Notes: generated by a model from the letters alone, not told the origin. 64,000 bases of DNA from Bacillus sp. 103mf (GCF_900116295.1 NZ_FPAF01000001.1:1-64000), one strand, 5' to 3'; shown: positions 18,623-26,476, counted from the stretch's first letter. Numbers and translations are program-made.

Positions 18623-19465
18623 TTATGGTGTAAATTCCTGTATATTTGGTAATATCAAATATACAAATCCATTTACAAAAACAAAAGAAAACAATAATAT
18701 AAAAATAATTTGAAAAATATATCCGGTAACATTATAGATAAATGTTCTTCTATAAAACCACATTATAAAACTATTAACTTGTCCCCTATTTTTTATATTA
18801 ACAACCCAATTTAATATAAAAAATAATTGAAACCTAATCATGTACACCCAACTTATATAGAGCAATCCAAGTCCCAAAAACTTAAGAATGATTGTAAGAA
18901 ATTCTTTATTAGCAGTACTCGAAATATTAAAAAATCTAATACCTAAGCCATCCCATCCTCCATTTACAATAACCTGTTCTACATTTTTAATATTAGAATC
19001 ACTTATTATTGGAGAGCCTAAATTAATATTAATAACAAGGAAAATACACCAATAAATAACTGGAAAGAACAATCCTATTTTATCTTTTATAGGTAATTCA
19101 GGTATTTTTACTACTTTTTGTACCCCATAAATTATTAAGATTGATATTATAACGCCGAAGGAGAATGTTATATAACCAAAATTTATTATCTGGCTTTTAT
19201 AAACCAAAGATAAGTAGGTTAAAAGCATAAAAGCTATTATAAGGAGAATTCCCCATTCACTCGGTGTTCCATTACTACTTGTTCTTATATGTGTGTGTTT
19301 TTGTGGTGGAAAATTAATGATTTGAATATACTGAGTAGGATTAACTGTGGAAGCGGCTACTTCATTCTTGTTTTGGCGTGTTTGAAAAATCCATGCTACA
19401 AGAAAGCATAGTAAAGTATAAATTGCACTTGCAACAAGATTTCCCATAATTCCATTAAAGTCCAA
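18623..19465 (-). CDS. Multi-span membrane protein of unknown function
   Basis: 280 aa with about seven hydrophobic stretches: residues 8-26 (VASAIYTLLCFLVAWIF), ~72-90 (WGILLIIAFMLLTYLSLV), ~95-115, ~130-148, ~190-210, ~215-235 and ~247-270. A polar loop with HTHIRTSSNGTPSEWG links the first two. I recognise no family. It is a single gene in the prophage accessory zone, separated by 325 bp from ArpU and by 750 bp from the next gene, so it is probably expressed on its own. Superinfection exclusion or another lysogen trait is a reasonable but unproven guess. Confidence 0.6.
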   Translation of the reverse strand: MDFNGIMGNLVASAIYTLLCFLVAWIFQTRQNKNEVAASTVNPTQYIQIINFPPQKHTHIRTSSNGTPSEWGILLIIAFMLLTYLSLVYKSQIINFGYITFSFGVIISILIIYGVQKVVKIPELPIKDKIGLFFPVIYWCIFLVININLGSPIISDSNIKNVEQVIVNGGWDGLGIRFFNISSTANKEFLTIILKFLGLGLLYISWVYMIRFQLFFILNWVVNIKNRGQVNSFIMWFYRRTFIYNVTGYIFQIIFILLFSFVFVNGFVYLILPNIQEFTP

Positions 19466-19765
19466 TTAAATTCCTCCTTTTTTTACAAAATCATAATAAT
19501 ATTCCCCAAAAATATCCATCAACCTTCATTTTTTTACACATTTCTTGTTGAGAAACTTTTTTACAATCACACTACACTCTCCAAGAAATTTCTATAACCT
19601 TTTAAGAGAATAATTAAAAACGCTATTTCTCTTAACTTACCCATATCTTATATTTTGTGTAACTGACCTAATAGCTATATCCCTTGATATTCATAGCTTT
19701 ATAACACTTTCTATTTTGAGTTACACAACACAATAAAAATGGTTAACTATTAAAAATAAAAAAGA
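19466..19765. other. AT-rich gap with a 10-bp inverted repeat
   Basis: No gene is visible. It contains a perfect inverted repeat (TTGTGTAACT at 19655-19664, AGTTACACAA at 19719-19728), possibly a pair of protein-binding sites for the leftward gene below it, and ends in the ArpU terminator. Confidence 0.5.
19655..19728. promoter_or_regulatory. Paired 10-bp inverted repeat (operator candidate)
   Basis: TTGTGTAACT and its exact reverse complement lie 64 bp apart, six turns of the helix, in the non-coding gap between ArpU and the membrane-protein gene. The spacing suits cooperative binding with looping. The binding protein is unknown. Confidence 0.4.
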
Positions 19766-19806
19766 AAAAAGTGATGACTAGATTTTAAACCTAGTCATCA
19801 CTTTTT
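19766..19806. terminator. Strong bidirectional terminator after arpU
   Basis: GTGATGACTAG (19771-19781) pairs perfectly with CTAGTCATCAC (19791-19801). There are A/T runs on both sides. It overlaps the end of the ArpU gene. Confidence 0.85.
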
Positions 19807-20288
19807 CCATCACTTCCAGCTCGCTCTCTTTGCTTATACACTTCTACCCCAAGAGCAAAAGCAAGCTTATAAAATGCTCTAGATTTCCAACGACGATAAG
19901 TACGTTCAGACATACCAATTTCGTTAAAAACCATATAATCACATACATCTTCTTCCTCTAAGTAACGTTTATTAATAATATCTCTTTGAATATTTCCTGC
20001 ACGACTATTACCAAAACGACATAACGCTTGGTCGATACGAAAAGAGATATTTTCAATATATTTTTCACGTTTTTCAAGTTCTAGATTATTTATAACTACA
20101 TCTTCTAAGGGTTTGCCAACCTCATTAGTATAACTATGGTACTTAACTTCATAAGAAGGAGTGACTTTCATTTCTTTACGAATCATTCCAAATTGTCTAT
20201 ATATACGTACGCTTTCAAGAATACCTTCAAGTTTTTCCTGCGTTGCTCCACGATCAATTTCTGGTAAGAAAGTTAATTGTCTAGTCAT
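19791..20288 (-). CDS. ArpU-family late transcription regulator
   Basis: 165 aa. It starts MTRQLTFLPEIDRGATQEKLEGI and has a C-terminal sigma-like/helix-turn-helix region (IGMSERTYRRWKSRAFYKLAFALG) that is the hallmark of ArpU-type phage regulators (RinA-like), which switch on packaging and structural genes. It lies upstream of the late block in the leftward direction, as expected. Conserved features include ISFRIDQALCRFGNSRAG. Its likely targets are promoters ahead of the HNH/terminase genes. Confidence 0.88.
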   Translation of the reverse strand: MTRQLTFLPEIDRGATQEKLEGILESVRIYRQFGMIRKEMKVTPSYEVKYHSYTNEVGKPLEDVVINNLELEKREKYIENISFRIDQALCRFGNSRAGNIQRDIINKRYLEEEDVCDYMVFNEIGMSERTYRRWKSRAFYKLAFALGVEVYKQRERAGSDGKSDD

Positions 20289-20439
20289 GTAAGATCTCTC
20301 CTCTTTATTGCTTTTGTCTTAATACACCGTGTCTGTTAAGATTCTCTTTTCATTTATGCTTTTACGTACTTTAATTACTTTTTTCATTCACGTAATGAAT
20401 ATTTTAAAACATCCATTCCTTGTACTCCCTTTTACAAAA

Positions 20440-20485
20440 CAAAAAGGACACCAAACAAACGCTTAATACGTTCACTCAGTGTCCT
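20440..20485 (-). terminator. Terminator of gene 20506-21117
   Basis: AGGACAC pairs with GTGTCCT and is followed by TTTTTG on the minus strand, 20 bp past the stop codon of the membrane-anchored gene. It separates early genes from arpU. Confidence 0.7.
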
Positions 20486-20505
20486 CCAGTTGACTGGTAG
20501 AACTT

Positions 20506-21117
20506 CTATTTATTTTTTTCAGAAATTTTTTGTGCGATTGTATGATAATGAGTTTTTAAAGTGTTTATTTGGTCAATGTATTCATTTAAATTTTTGTATA
20601 ATCTTAAGTCATATTCATTCTTTAAATCTTTTTTTGCCTGTTCAACTTCTTTATCAAGAAGTTCCTGTGCATCCCTATTTATGCCATGAGATATTTGAAA
20701 TTGTATGTTAGCTACAAATTGCTTGACCCTAATGTTATTGCTTTGAAACAAAGATATATCAAAAATTATTTCCTGCAAAAATTCTCTTATTCTATATACT
20801 GCAAACACTTGATCTGTTGAAATAGTTCCCAAAGGAAATTCACTTAATAAATTTTCAATAACTTTTAATCCACTAACACGTGCCTCTAAGTTTGCTAGAA
20901 ATTCTTCATATTCTTCCATTACCATATGAGACAGATATACATTCGCTCTATCCAATGTCTCTTTAGATATGGACTCAACTTGACAATTATATTTTTTATC
21001 TTTATCTTTATTGATTTTTCTTGTTCCAAAAATAGTTAATGATGCACCAAGCATTGCACCAAAGAGAGTTCCTAAAACTGGTATTACAGCACTTAATAAC
21101 GTCAAATTAGCTTTCAA
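20506..21117 (-). CDS. Membrane-anchored helical protein of unknown function
   Basis: 203 aa starting at a TTG that overlaps the upstream stop by 4 nt (TTGA), with GAGGGGGAAG before it. One hydrophobic segment (about 5-32, VIPVLGTLFGAMLGASLTIFG) is followed by a basic stretch (RKINKDKDKK) and a ~160-residue, mostly helical cytoplasmic domain ending in KKDLKNEYDLRLYKNL. Family not recognised. It is the last gene of the early operon before a terminator, a place where phages often keep exclusion or host-takeover genes. Confidence 0.6.
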   Translation of the reverse strand: MKANLTLLSAVIPVLGTLFGAMLGASLTIFGTRKINKDKDKKYNCQVESISKETLDRANVYLSHMVMEEYEEFLANLEARVSGLKVIENLLSEFPLGTISTDQVFAVYRIREFLQEIIFDISLFQSNNIRVKQFVANIQFQISHGINRDAQELLDKEVEQAKKDLKNEYDLRLYKNLNEYIDQINTLKTHYHTIAQKISEKNK

Positions 21118-21314
21118 AATTCTTCCCCCTCATCAAACTTAACCCTTTTTACTTTGCCTTGATGAGTCACAATTTTAGTTTCACCATAATCAGGCAACTC
21201 TGTAATCTTAGCTCTTCCGTCACACACCACAATAGCAAAGATTCCCTTTTTACCAATTATATCAACTTCTAGTTTCATTGTACTAGGATTTATTTCTACA
21301 TCTTGTAGTCTCAA
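21114..21314 (-). CDS. Small phage protein (DUF3954-like)
   Basis: 66 aa, beta-rich: KLEVDIIGKKGIFAIVVCDG, then AKITELPDYGETKIVTHQGKV. The pattern of a short strand pair followed by a PDYGET-type turn and HQGK resembles DUF3954 proteins encoded in early operons of Bacillus phages. It is coupled to the downstream membrane-anchored gene by a TTGA overlap. Function unknown. Confidence 0.55.
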   Translation of the reverse strand: MRLQDVEINPSTMKLEVDIIGKKGIFAIVVCDGRAKITELPDYGETKIVTHQGKVKRVKFDEGEEF

Positions 21315-21340
21315 AAATATCCCTCCAATTACATATTATT

Positions 21341-21805
21341 TTAAAAGAATGCTAGCTGCCCACCGAACCTTTCTATTAACACAATATGATTCTCTTTTAC
21401 CTCTTCTTGCTGTTCCACAATTGGCTCAAAATTAGCGAACCAATGTAATGGAAAACAACCACAAAACTGTTCTCTTTTCCGATCATGCCAGAAAAAGCAA
21501 TGGGTCTTTTTAGGTTTAATCACATAATCTTTAAGTGGCTTACTTCTATGTCCCTTTGCCCTCCAAATAAGCTGCGCTCTGTAAAATGTGTCTTGATCTA
21601 AATCAGGAACTTGTACATCGGGTTCTGATGACCAAACATCTTTTTCTATTAATTGAAATCTCTCTTTTGGATAACAACCAAAATGAGCGTCTATATTATT
21701 AAATTGACTAACATAATAGTGATTCCATTTAACTGGAAAGACGAAATACTCTTTTTCTAATTGCAACTCTGTAGAAGCATCAGCATTTATACATACCGCT
21801 TTCAC
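21341..21805 (-). CDS. Hypothetical early phage protein
   Basis: About 154 aa from the GTG at 21805, chosen because AGGTGA precedes it by five bases; an ATG two codons earlier is also possible. The protein has an N-terminal ~50-residue beta-rich SH3-like part (LEKEYFVFPVKWNHYYVSQF), a middle YRAQLIWRAKGHRSKPLKDY segment and a C/H/W-rich motif (HCFFWHDRKREQFCGCFPLHWF) that could bind metal. Not recognised. It is co-oriented with the replication genes. Confidence 0.55.
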   Translation of the reverse strand: MKAVCINADASTELQLEKEYFVFPVKWNHYYVSQFNNIDAHFGCYPKERFQLIEKDVWSSEPDVQVPDLDQDTFYRAQLIWRAKGHRSKPLKDYVIKPKKTHCFFWHDRKREQFCGCFPLHWFANFEPIVEQQEEVKENHIVLIERFGGQLAFF

Positions 21806-21838
21806 TGTCATCACCTACCATCTACTTTTTAATAACCG

Positions 21839-22012
21839 CTATCCCGTCGCTTTCGTTTCCGCCTTTCTTAACTGTTCCTCAATCCACTTACCGGTTGTAT
21901 TTACATAATCCTCACGTGTACGAGCATTTTGTGAAGGGGATGGTGTAAATACCATGCCCCAACTACTAACGCTTGTTACGTGAACGTTTGAACTTTCTAA
22001 AGTTACATTCAT
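21839..22012 (-). CDS. Small hypothetical early phage protein
   Basis: 57 aa from the ATG at 22012, preceded by GAGGTG that overlaps the stop region of the helicase-loader gene. N-terminal beta strands (NVTLESSNVHVTSVSSWG) and a C-terminal amphipathic helix (WIEEQLRKAETKA). Proteins with a WGMVFTP-type core follow dnaC in several Bacillus phages, but I cannot assign a function. Confidence 0.5.
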   Translation of the reverse strand: MNVTLESSNVHVTSVSSWGMVFTPSPSQNARTREDYVNTTGKWIEEQLRKAETKATG

Positions 22013-22022
22013 CTGTTTCACC

Positions 22023-22946
22023 TCATGCCGTTCTATAACTTGCTCCCTTAACTTGATACAAATAATTCTTACTCATTCCGAACAATCGATCAGCTGCCGC
22101 AAATCCAATCTTGTCTTCAAGCGTGTCTAAATCTTCATTGCTGGTGTACCAGATGGGTAGATTCCGCAAATAACGCTCATTTATAATCTTGTAGTACATA
22201 TCCTCTTTAAACTCGCTGTACTTCGATTTCGCTATGTCATCCCATATAAGAATGTCGCATGTACATAAATCATGAAGTATTTCATTCAGCCGTTTCTTAT
22301 TGTCATTTAAGAACGATGCATTTTGAATCTCAGCCATGATATTTACATCTTGGATACATAACACTCGGATGCCACGCAAACGCCCTGTATGCTTGTCTAC
22401 GACCTTAAAATGTTTTAATGCATATTTAGCTGCTGCTACTTGTAAATGTGTCTTACCTAATCCATATGAATTATTCGCCTGTCGAACCCTGTTTCGTTCT
22501 CCTGGTGGTAGACCCTTTAATTTCGCCTCACCAACCTCAGCTATAAATCCAATACTATTTACCTTTGAATCTTGTATATCATTAAAGGTTTTTAAATATT
22601 CAATCATTGCACCGTACAAGGTTTTCTGTACTGCTGTTTCTCTTATATAGTTATCAAACCGAGCGTTCTCAAACTCTGATGGAATCATCGCATTTTTAAA
22701 ACGAGCCATTAAGCTTTTACGCTCCAAACATTCACACTCAATAGCAACATCAACGTGTTTACCTTTCAAAAATTCTGATGGCTGTTTTTCGAATGTATAA
22801 CCTCTGTCTTCACACTTTTCACACTCAACCGATTGTTTTTGCGAATCCTCTGTTATCGGTTGGTTGGATTCCTCTTCTAGCTTCTTCTGGTACATAGCTT
22901 CCGCTTTCTTCATAAGGCCTTTCATTACGTCCCCGAGTTTTTCCAT
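22023..22946 (-). CDS. DnaC-type helicase loader ATPase
   Basis: About 307 aa from the ATG at 22946 (MEKLGDVMKGL), preceded by GGGAG; a longer frame to 22982 exists. The N-terminal part has a Cys cluster (CEKCEDRGY and CECLERK, about 50-85), typical of zinc-bearing DnaC/DnaI proteins. The AAA+ core shows Walker A NSYGLGKTHL, Walker B CDILIWDDIAK and sensor-1 YTSNED. The first Gly of the P-loop is Asn here. It loads the replicative helicase onto phage origins. It overlaps the upstream replication gene by 122 nt. Confidence 0.88.
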   Translation of the reverse strand: MEKLGDVMKGLMKKAEAMYQKKLEEESNQPITEDSQKQSVECEKCEDRGYTFEKQPSEFLKGKHVDVAIECECLERKSLMARFKNAMIPSEFENARFDNYIRETAVQKTLYGAMIEYLKTFNDIQDSKVNSIGFIAEVGEAKLKGLPPGERNRVRQANNSYGLGKTHLQVAAAKYALKHFKVVDKHTGRLRGIRVLCIQDVNIMAEIQNASFLNDNKKRLNEILHDLCTCDILIWDDIAKSKYSEFKEDMYYKIINERYLRNLPIWYTSNEDLDTLEDKIGFAAADRLFGMSKNYLYQVKGASYRTA

Positions 22947-23712
22947 TCTTCCACAACTCCCATTGCTGTAAATAACCTTCAAACTTAGTACCGAATAATG
23001 TTTCAGGTCTTAAGTATTTAGCTTGTGACGTTCCAGTCCATTCAGCGTGTTTTACATCAATAACCTTTTTAAAATCATCTATAGTAAACTTTTCATTTAA
23101 TCTAGTTTTAATAAATGATTGAGTCTTCTTTGTTGATGATCTGTAACTACTACCGCACGTATCGTTGAGATAGTTTACTATCTCGACAATATATTCTTTT
23201 TCTTCTTTTTTTTCTTTTTCTTCTTTTTCTTTTTCTTTTTCTTCTTCTTTTTGTCCACGTGACGTACCACGTATCGTCGACGTATCGTCAAACCCCGCAT
23301 AAAAACTGATTTTCTCAACTAATTTTTCATTTTCCGTTCTCTCTAGAATAAACTTAACAAGTGTCAAGTCTTTTACCTTATCAATCTCTTTTTTCAAACA
23401 ATCCTCAATCGGTTTTCCGCCTCTTGTTAGGTTGTATTTCCCCCAATTTTTAATAGCTATTTCACGTGTTTCCTTGTTGTACTTGATTAATTTATGATGG
23501 TTTTCAAAGCGATCAAGTAATGCCCTTGCTGATTCAACCGAAAAACCAATCTCAAAAGCTATTATTTTAGGAGTAATTTCATATACACCTAACTGTGTAG
23601 TGTGAGGATTGGTCAGAAGATAAACCATAAATAACTTATCTTCTGGCGTCATATCCTCCGAAACTTTCACGTCTGTCCAAAATTCTGTCTGTACAGGTCT
23701 AAAAATAGCCAT
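22825..23712 (-). CDS. Replisome organizer-like protein with phage_2220 C-domain
   Basis: 295 aa. The N-terminal winged-helix region (FWTDVKVSEDMTPEDKLFMVYLL, about 10-115) is followed by a Lys/Glu-only low-complexity linker (about 153-172) and the conserved phage C-terminal domain (VNYLNDTCGSSYRSSTKKT to LRPETLFGTKFEGYL, about 176-258). Proteins of this design bind the phage origin and recruit the DnaC-type loader encoded next. The linker is written in a purine tract at about 23199-23252. Confidence 0.88.
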   Translation of the reverse strand: MAIFRPVQTEFWTDVKVSEDMTPEDKLFMVYLLTNPHTTQLGVYEITPKIIAFEIGFSVESARALLDRFENHHKLIKYNKETREIAIKNWGKYNLTRGGKPIEDCLKKEIDKVKDLTLVKFILERTENEKLVEKISFYAGFDDTSTIRGTSRGQKEEEKEKEKEEKEKKEEKEYIVEIVNYLNDTCGSSYRSSTKKTQSFIKTRLNEKFTIDDFKKVIDVKHAEWTGTSQAKYLRPETLFGTKFEGYLQQWELWKNGKTRGRNERPYEESGSYVPEEARRGIQPTDNRGFAKTIG

Positions 23713-23729
23713 TTCTATCTATCACCTAC

Positions 23730-24401
23730 CTATTGTGCTTTTTGCTGGTTTGCTTTGGCATCATTCAGCCATGATGTAATTGTTCTTTGGACATTTGATG
23801 CTTGCTGCACTGTAATTCCTTTAAATGTTTGGATACCTAATGACTGTTTTACAGTTGCTTTCGTTTCTTCAAACGGCATATCGTATACTTCAGATAATTC
23901 CCTAATTTGTGCATGAATCGCTTGTATTCGTTGCTCATTAGCAACTTGTGCCTGTCTTTCTTGCTCCTTTTCTGGAACAATACTTTGTTGTTTGCTAGTT
24001 TGTTTCGGCTCATCATCTTGTGGAATATCTTCACCAGAATAGATGTATAATCCTAACCCATGTAATGCAATCGCCTTTGCTAAACATCTCTGAATAGATG
24101 TATTAATTTGAAATGAAGTAGGCGTTGCAATTGGTTTATTATAGTTATCTAATACTGGATGAATCTGCGAACGTGTAATGTTATTAACCGTCACTTCAAC
24201 TTCTACAAAGTAGCCGACCTCTGTTTTTAGATAAGGTAACCCATCAAATCTAACAACTTGCCAAGTCGCATTAGGACATTTTTTTAACAGTTGATCTACT
24301 GCCCAGGACCAACTCAAATAACTGAAACGCCCTTTCTTTTCAACATGTTTGCTGACATCAATAGATGCTAATTCTGCAAAATAATTTTTTTGTTCACTCA
24401 T
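23730..24401 (-). CDS. DUF1071-type single-strand annealing protein
   Basis: 223 aa. The N-terminus matches the DUF1071/Sak-like family: FAELASIDVSKHVEKKGRFSYLSWSWA, WQVVRFDGLPYLKTEVGYFVEV and SIQRCLAKAIALHGLGLYIY. The ~100-residue C-terminal tail is Gln-rich and probably flexible. These proteins anneal complementary single strands in phage recombination. The start (ATGA) overlaps the Gp157 stop. The gene sits in the recombination/replication block. Confidence 0.85.
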   Translation of the reverse strand: MSEQKNYFAELASIDVSKHVEKKGRFSYLSWSWAVDQLLKKCPNATWQVVRFDGLPYLKTEVGYFVEVEVTVNNITRSQIHPVLDNYNKPIATPTSFQINTSIQRCLAKAIALHGLGLYIYSGEDIPQDDEPKQTSKQQSIVPEKEQERQAQVANEQRIQAIHAQIRELSEVYDMPFEETKATVKQSLGIQTFKGITVQQASNVQRTITSWLNDAKANQQKAQ

Positions 24402-24880
24402 CGGATTCTCACGCTCTCACTCTGTTTTAACGTGATACCATCCCATTGCATCCCATCTTTAACCGCTGCAAGTAATGCTTTTTTATCAACTTTTGGTTCT
24501 TGCGGAATCATGTATTCCGGTGGGATAACTGCATCAGCTGCAATATCTAAACTTACTGGATTCTTTTGAATACCTACTGTTACCAATGCCCCCTTAATTC
24601 GTCTTTTATCCACAGTAACCATTTGTTGATACAGGTAATCCTTAATACTTTTACAGTTGTTCTCAAAAAATTTACGACGATCAGCCAAACGCTTTTCTTC
24701 TACCTTAATAGCTTCCGCTTGTGCTTCGATGTTGCGAATTAATAACGCTGCGCCTTGTACCTTATCATCGATTGCTTCATCAATTGCCTGCAATGTATCG
24801 TGAATGGCTTCTTGGCCTGCTCCATCCTCAATTATTTGTTGCAACTGGTTAAAGTTGCTTGTCAGTTCGTAAAGTTTCAT
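24398..24880 (-). CDS. Siphovirus Gp157-family protein
   Basis: 160 aa. It has the full pattern: MKLYELTSNFNQLQQIIEDG, a long coiled-coil (IRNIEAQAEAIKVEEKRLADRRKFFENN), KSIKDYLYQQMV, and a beta-rich end IPPEYMIPQEPKVDKKAL. Gp157 proteins precede annealing or recombination proteins in many siphophages, and one member confers phage resistance in Streptococcus. A TAGGAGG site lies nine bases from the ATG. Confidence 0.9.
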   Translation of the reverse strand: MKLYELTSNFNQLQQIIEDGAGQEAIHDTLQAIDEAIDDKVQGAALLIRNIEAQAEAIKVEEKRLADRRKFFENNCKSIKDYLYQQMVTVDKRRIKGALVTVGIQKNPVSLDIAADAVIPPEYMIPQEPKVDKKALLAAVKDGMQWDGITLKQSESVRIR

Positions 24881-24894
24881 AGTTTTATATCCTC

Positions 24895-25059
24895 CTAAAA
24901 TGGCATGCTGCCATATGGTTTATCTGTTAGTACGGTAATGACATAATCGATATCTAGCTTTTTTGACTGATCTGTTTCATTGCTAGACATGCGTTTTAAG
25001 TTGTTTACCGCGATTTCTACTTGCTTTTTGAACACTTGATTTTCATATGACTCTTTCAC
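24895..25059 (-). CDS. Small early phage protein (54 aa)
   Basis: The frame starts at a GTG (25059) with GAGGTGATT just upstream and reads MKESYENQVFKKQVEIAV, then a helical, charged body, ending GSMPF before a TAG that overlaps the next ribosome site. The start and tight packing against the Gp157 gene support a real gene. Function unknown. Confidence 0.65.
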   Translation of the reverse strand: MKESYENQVFKKQVEIAVNNLKRMSSNETDQSKKLDIDYVITVLTDKPYGSMPF

Positions 25060-25106
25060 ATAATCACCTCATATGGTATACTGACTGCGAAAATGTTTTT
25101 ACAAGC

Positions 25107-25134
25107 GACTCCTGCTGCAACAGGGGTCTTTTTA
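25107..25134 (+). terminator. Rightward terminator inside the leftward operon
   Basis: GACTCCTG pairs with CAGGGGTC (one G-U) around CTGCAA and is followed by TTTTT on the plus strand. It would block antisense transcripts entering the early operon, or act as a processing hairpin in the leftward RNA. Confidence 0.5.
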
Positions 25135-25464
25135 TGCATTTAACACATACTCAATAATGTGGGATGGAATGTTTACTTCACGCATTCGATTTGCAACCAT
25201 TTCCACGCGGTCACGTTCTTTCTTCTTGAAAAAAAGCTTTGCTAGTTGCCCATCGCATTCTTTCGCTTTGTTTCCCCACTCTTCATACTCTTTACAAGCT
25301 TCATAGAATTCTTTTGTATTACCCTCTGCATTTTTCTGACTTGCGATACGAGATAACAAAAACTGATTTTTTATGTAGCTCTCTTTCTTGTTGCGTAATG
25401 ATTTTGCTACCTCTACATCTTCTGGTAAAACAAGGTTTTCAATTGCTATGTTGTTCACCACCAT
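25132..25464 (-). CDS. Hypothetical early phage protein
   Basis: About 110 aa from the ATG at 25464 (MVVNNIAIENLVLPEDVE); the frame reaches 25503 but that part lies wholly inside the preceding mini-gene. Strongly charged and helical, with paired Lys/Glu (KNKKESYIKNQFLLSRI, CKEYEEWGNKAKEC) and KKKERDRVEMVANRMREVNIP near the end. Not recognised. It overlaps the upstream mini-gene by 26 nt, so it is probably translationally coupled. Confidence 0.55.
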   Translation of the reverse strand: MVVNNIAIENLVLPEDVEVAKSLRNKKESYIKNQFLLSRIASQKNAEGNTKEFYEACKEYEEWGNKAKECDGQLAKLFFKKKERDRVEMVANRMREVNIPSHIIEYVLNA

Positions 25465-25600
25465 TCTTAACAAGAGCATTGATACACACAAAACGATTTT
25501 CAATAAGACGGTGCTGCTTCTTGTTCGGTAGCTTGTAATGAGCCAATAACTTAAGATAGTCAGCTACTTTTACGTTGTTGTAGTTGATTGAGAGTTTCAT
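25439..25600 (-). CDS. Mini-gene, 53 aa, early phage operon
   Basis: MKLSINYNNVKVADYLKLL start with a very good AAGGAGGCGAAG ribosome site, ending GGEQHSN before TGA. Basic centre (LPNKKQHRLIENRF). It overlaps the upstream mini-gene by 41 nt and the downstream gene by 26 nt, each in another frame. Function unknown. Confidence 0.65.
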   Translation of the reverse strand: MKLSINYNNVKVADYLKLLAHYKLPNKKQHRLIENRFVCINALVKNGGEQHSN

Positions 25601-25721
25601 TGTGCTTCGCCTCCTTGCGCTCAGCTGCTAATTTCTTGAATTTAGCTGGATTCGCTAATATTTCTTTAATAATAGGTGCACAAAATCTTTTTGTTTGCTC
25701 TGCATTTAATACAATTTTCAA
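25560..25721 (-). CDS. Mini-gene, 53 aa, early phage operon
   Basis: TTG start at 25721 preceded by AGGGGGAGAG. The protein (MKIVLNAEQTKRFCAPIIKE..., ending QLQQRKSS) is basic and helical. Its last third overlaps the next mini-gene in another frame. It sits 13 bp after the Rha gene's stop. Function unknown. Confidence 0.6.
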   Translation of the reverse strand: MKIVLNAEQTKRFCAPIIKEILANPAKFKKLAAERKEAKHNETLNQLQQRKSS

Positions 25722-25734
25722 GATTACTCTCCCC

Positions 25735-26445
25735 CTAAATCATCGGTCTCCAGCCGTTAATAAAGTTTAATGCTTCATTGAAATCTTTCTTCAAAATGTC
25801 CCGATAACTATTTACATTGAATGCATCTTTTAAGTTACGCCCTAACAATCCGAATAATTTACGTGTTGAATCATGTACAGCTTCATTTACATGACCGTTT
25901 TCCAAAAGGAAATAAATTCGTCTTGCCTTCGCTTTATCAATTACTCGTTGCTGACCATAATCAATTGTTAATTGTTTTTCAACAACTTGCTCTAATGTAG
26001 AAACTCGTTTGTTTAAATTACTTGTACCAGCTGCAAGAAGTTCAATTTGTCCAAATGGATCATTAGGTACTTTTGATTGCTTTTGAATGTACTCTTTCAT
26101 ACGCTTGAACTCTTGCAAGAACTTTATTTTCATCTTCATCGCCTCTGGAGTTACATAAGACATAGCGACAATTGTAAATGCATCTTCTGTTAAGAGATAT
26201 TTTTTATACCACTGTTTGTTTTGAAAATGTTGGTATTGGGTCTGCCCAAAGTTGGACTCACCCCAAATTAGCTCTCCAGCTTCCTTTAATTTTTCTAACT
26301 GTACTTCTATATCACGTACAACATGTTTATGCTCTTTGCCAAACATTTCAGCGACTGTTAAACTGTCTGTTACTACATCACCGTTATTTTCAAAAACCAA
26401 AACTTGCTGCGTAACTTCATTTACTACTGTTAACTGACCTGTCAT
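25735..26445 (-). CDS. Rha-type antirepressor/regulator with ORF6C domain
   Basis: 236 aa. The N-terminal ~110 residues carry the Rha signature: VTDSLTVAEMFGKEHKHVVRDIE, YLLTEDAFTIVAMSYVTPEAM and KIKFLQEFKRMKEYI. The C-terminal ORF6C-like part has KARRIYFLLENGHVNEAVHD and LFGLLGRNLKDAFNVNSYRDI. Proteins of this design antagonise phage repressors or regulate early genes. It is the second gene after the Cro-like protein in the leftward early operon. Confidence 0.9.
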   Translation of the reverse strand: MTGQLTVVNEVTQQVLVFENNGDVVTDSLTVAEMFGKEHKHVVRDIEVQLEKLKEAGELIWGESNFGQTQYQHFQNKQWYKKYLLTEDAFTIVAMSYVTPEAMKMKIKFLQEFKRMKEYIQKQSKVPNDPFGQIELLAAGTSNLNKRVSTLEQVVEKQLTIDYGQQRVIDKAKARRIYFLLENGHVNEAVHDSTRKLFGLLGRNLKDAFNVNSYRDILKKDFNEALNFINGWRPMI

Positions 26446-26476
26446 TTCATTTCCTCCTTATAATTAATTGATGTCG

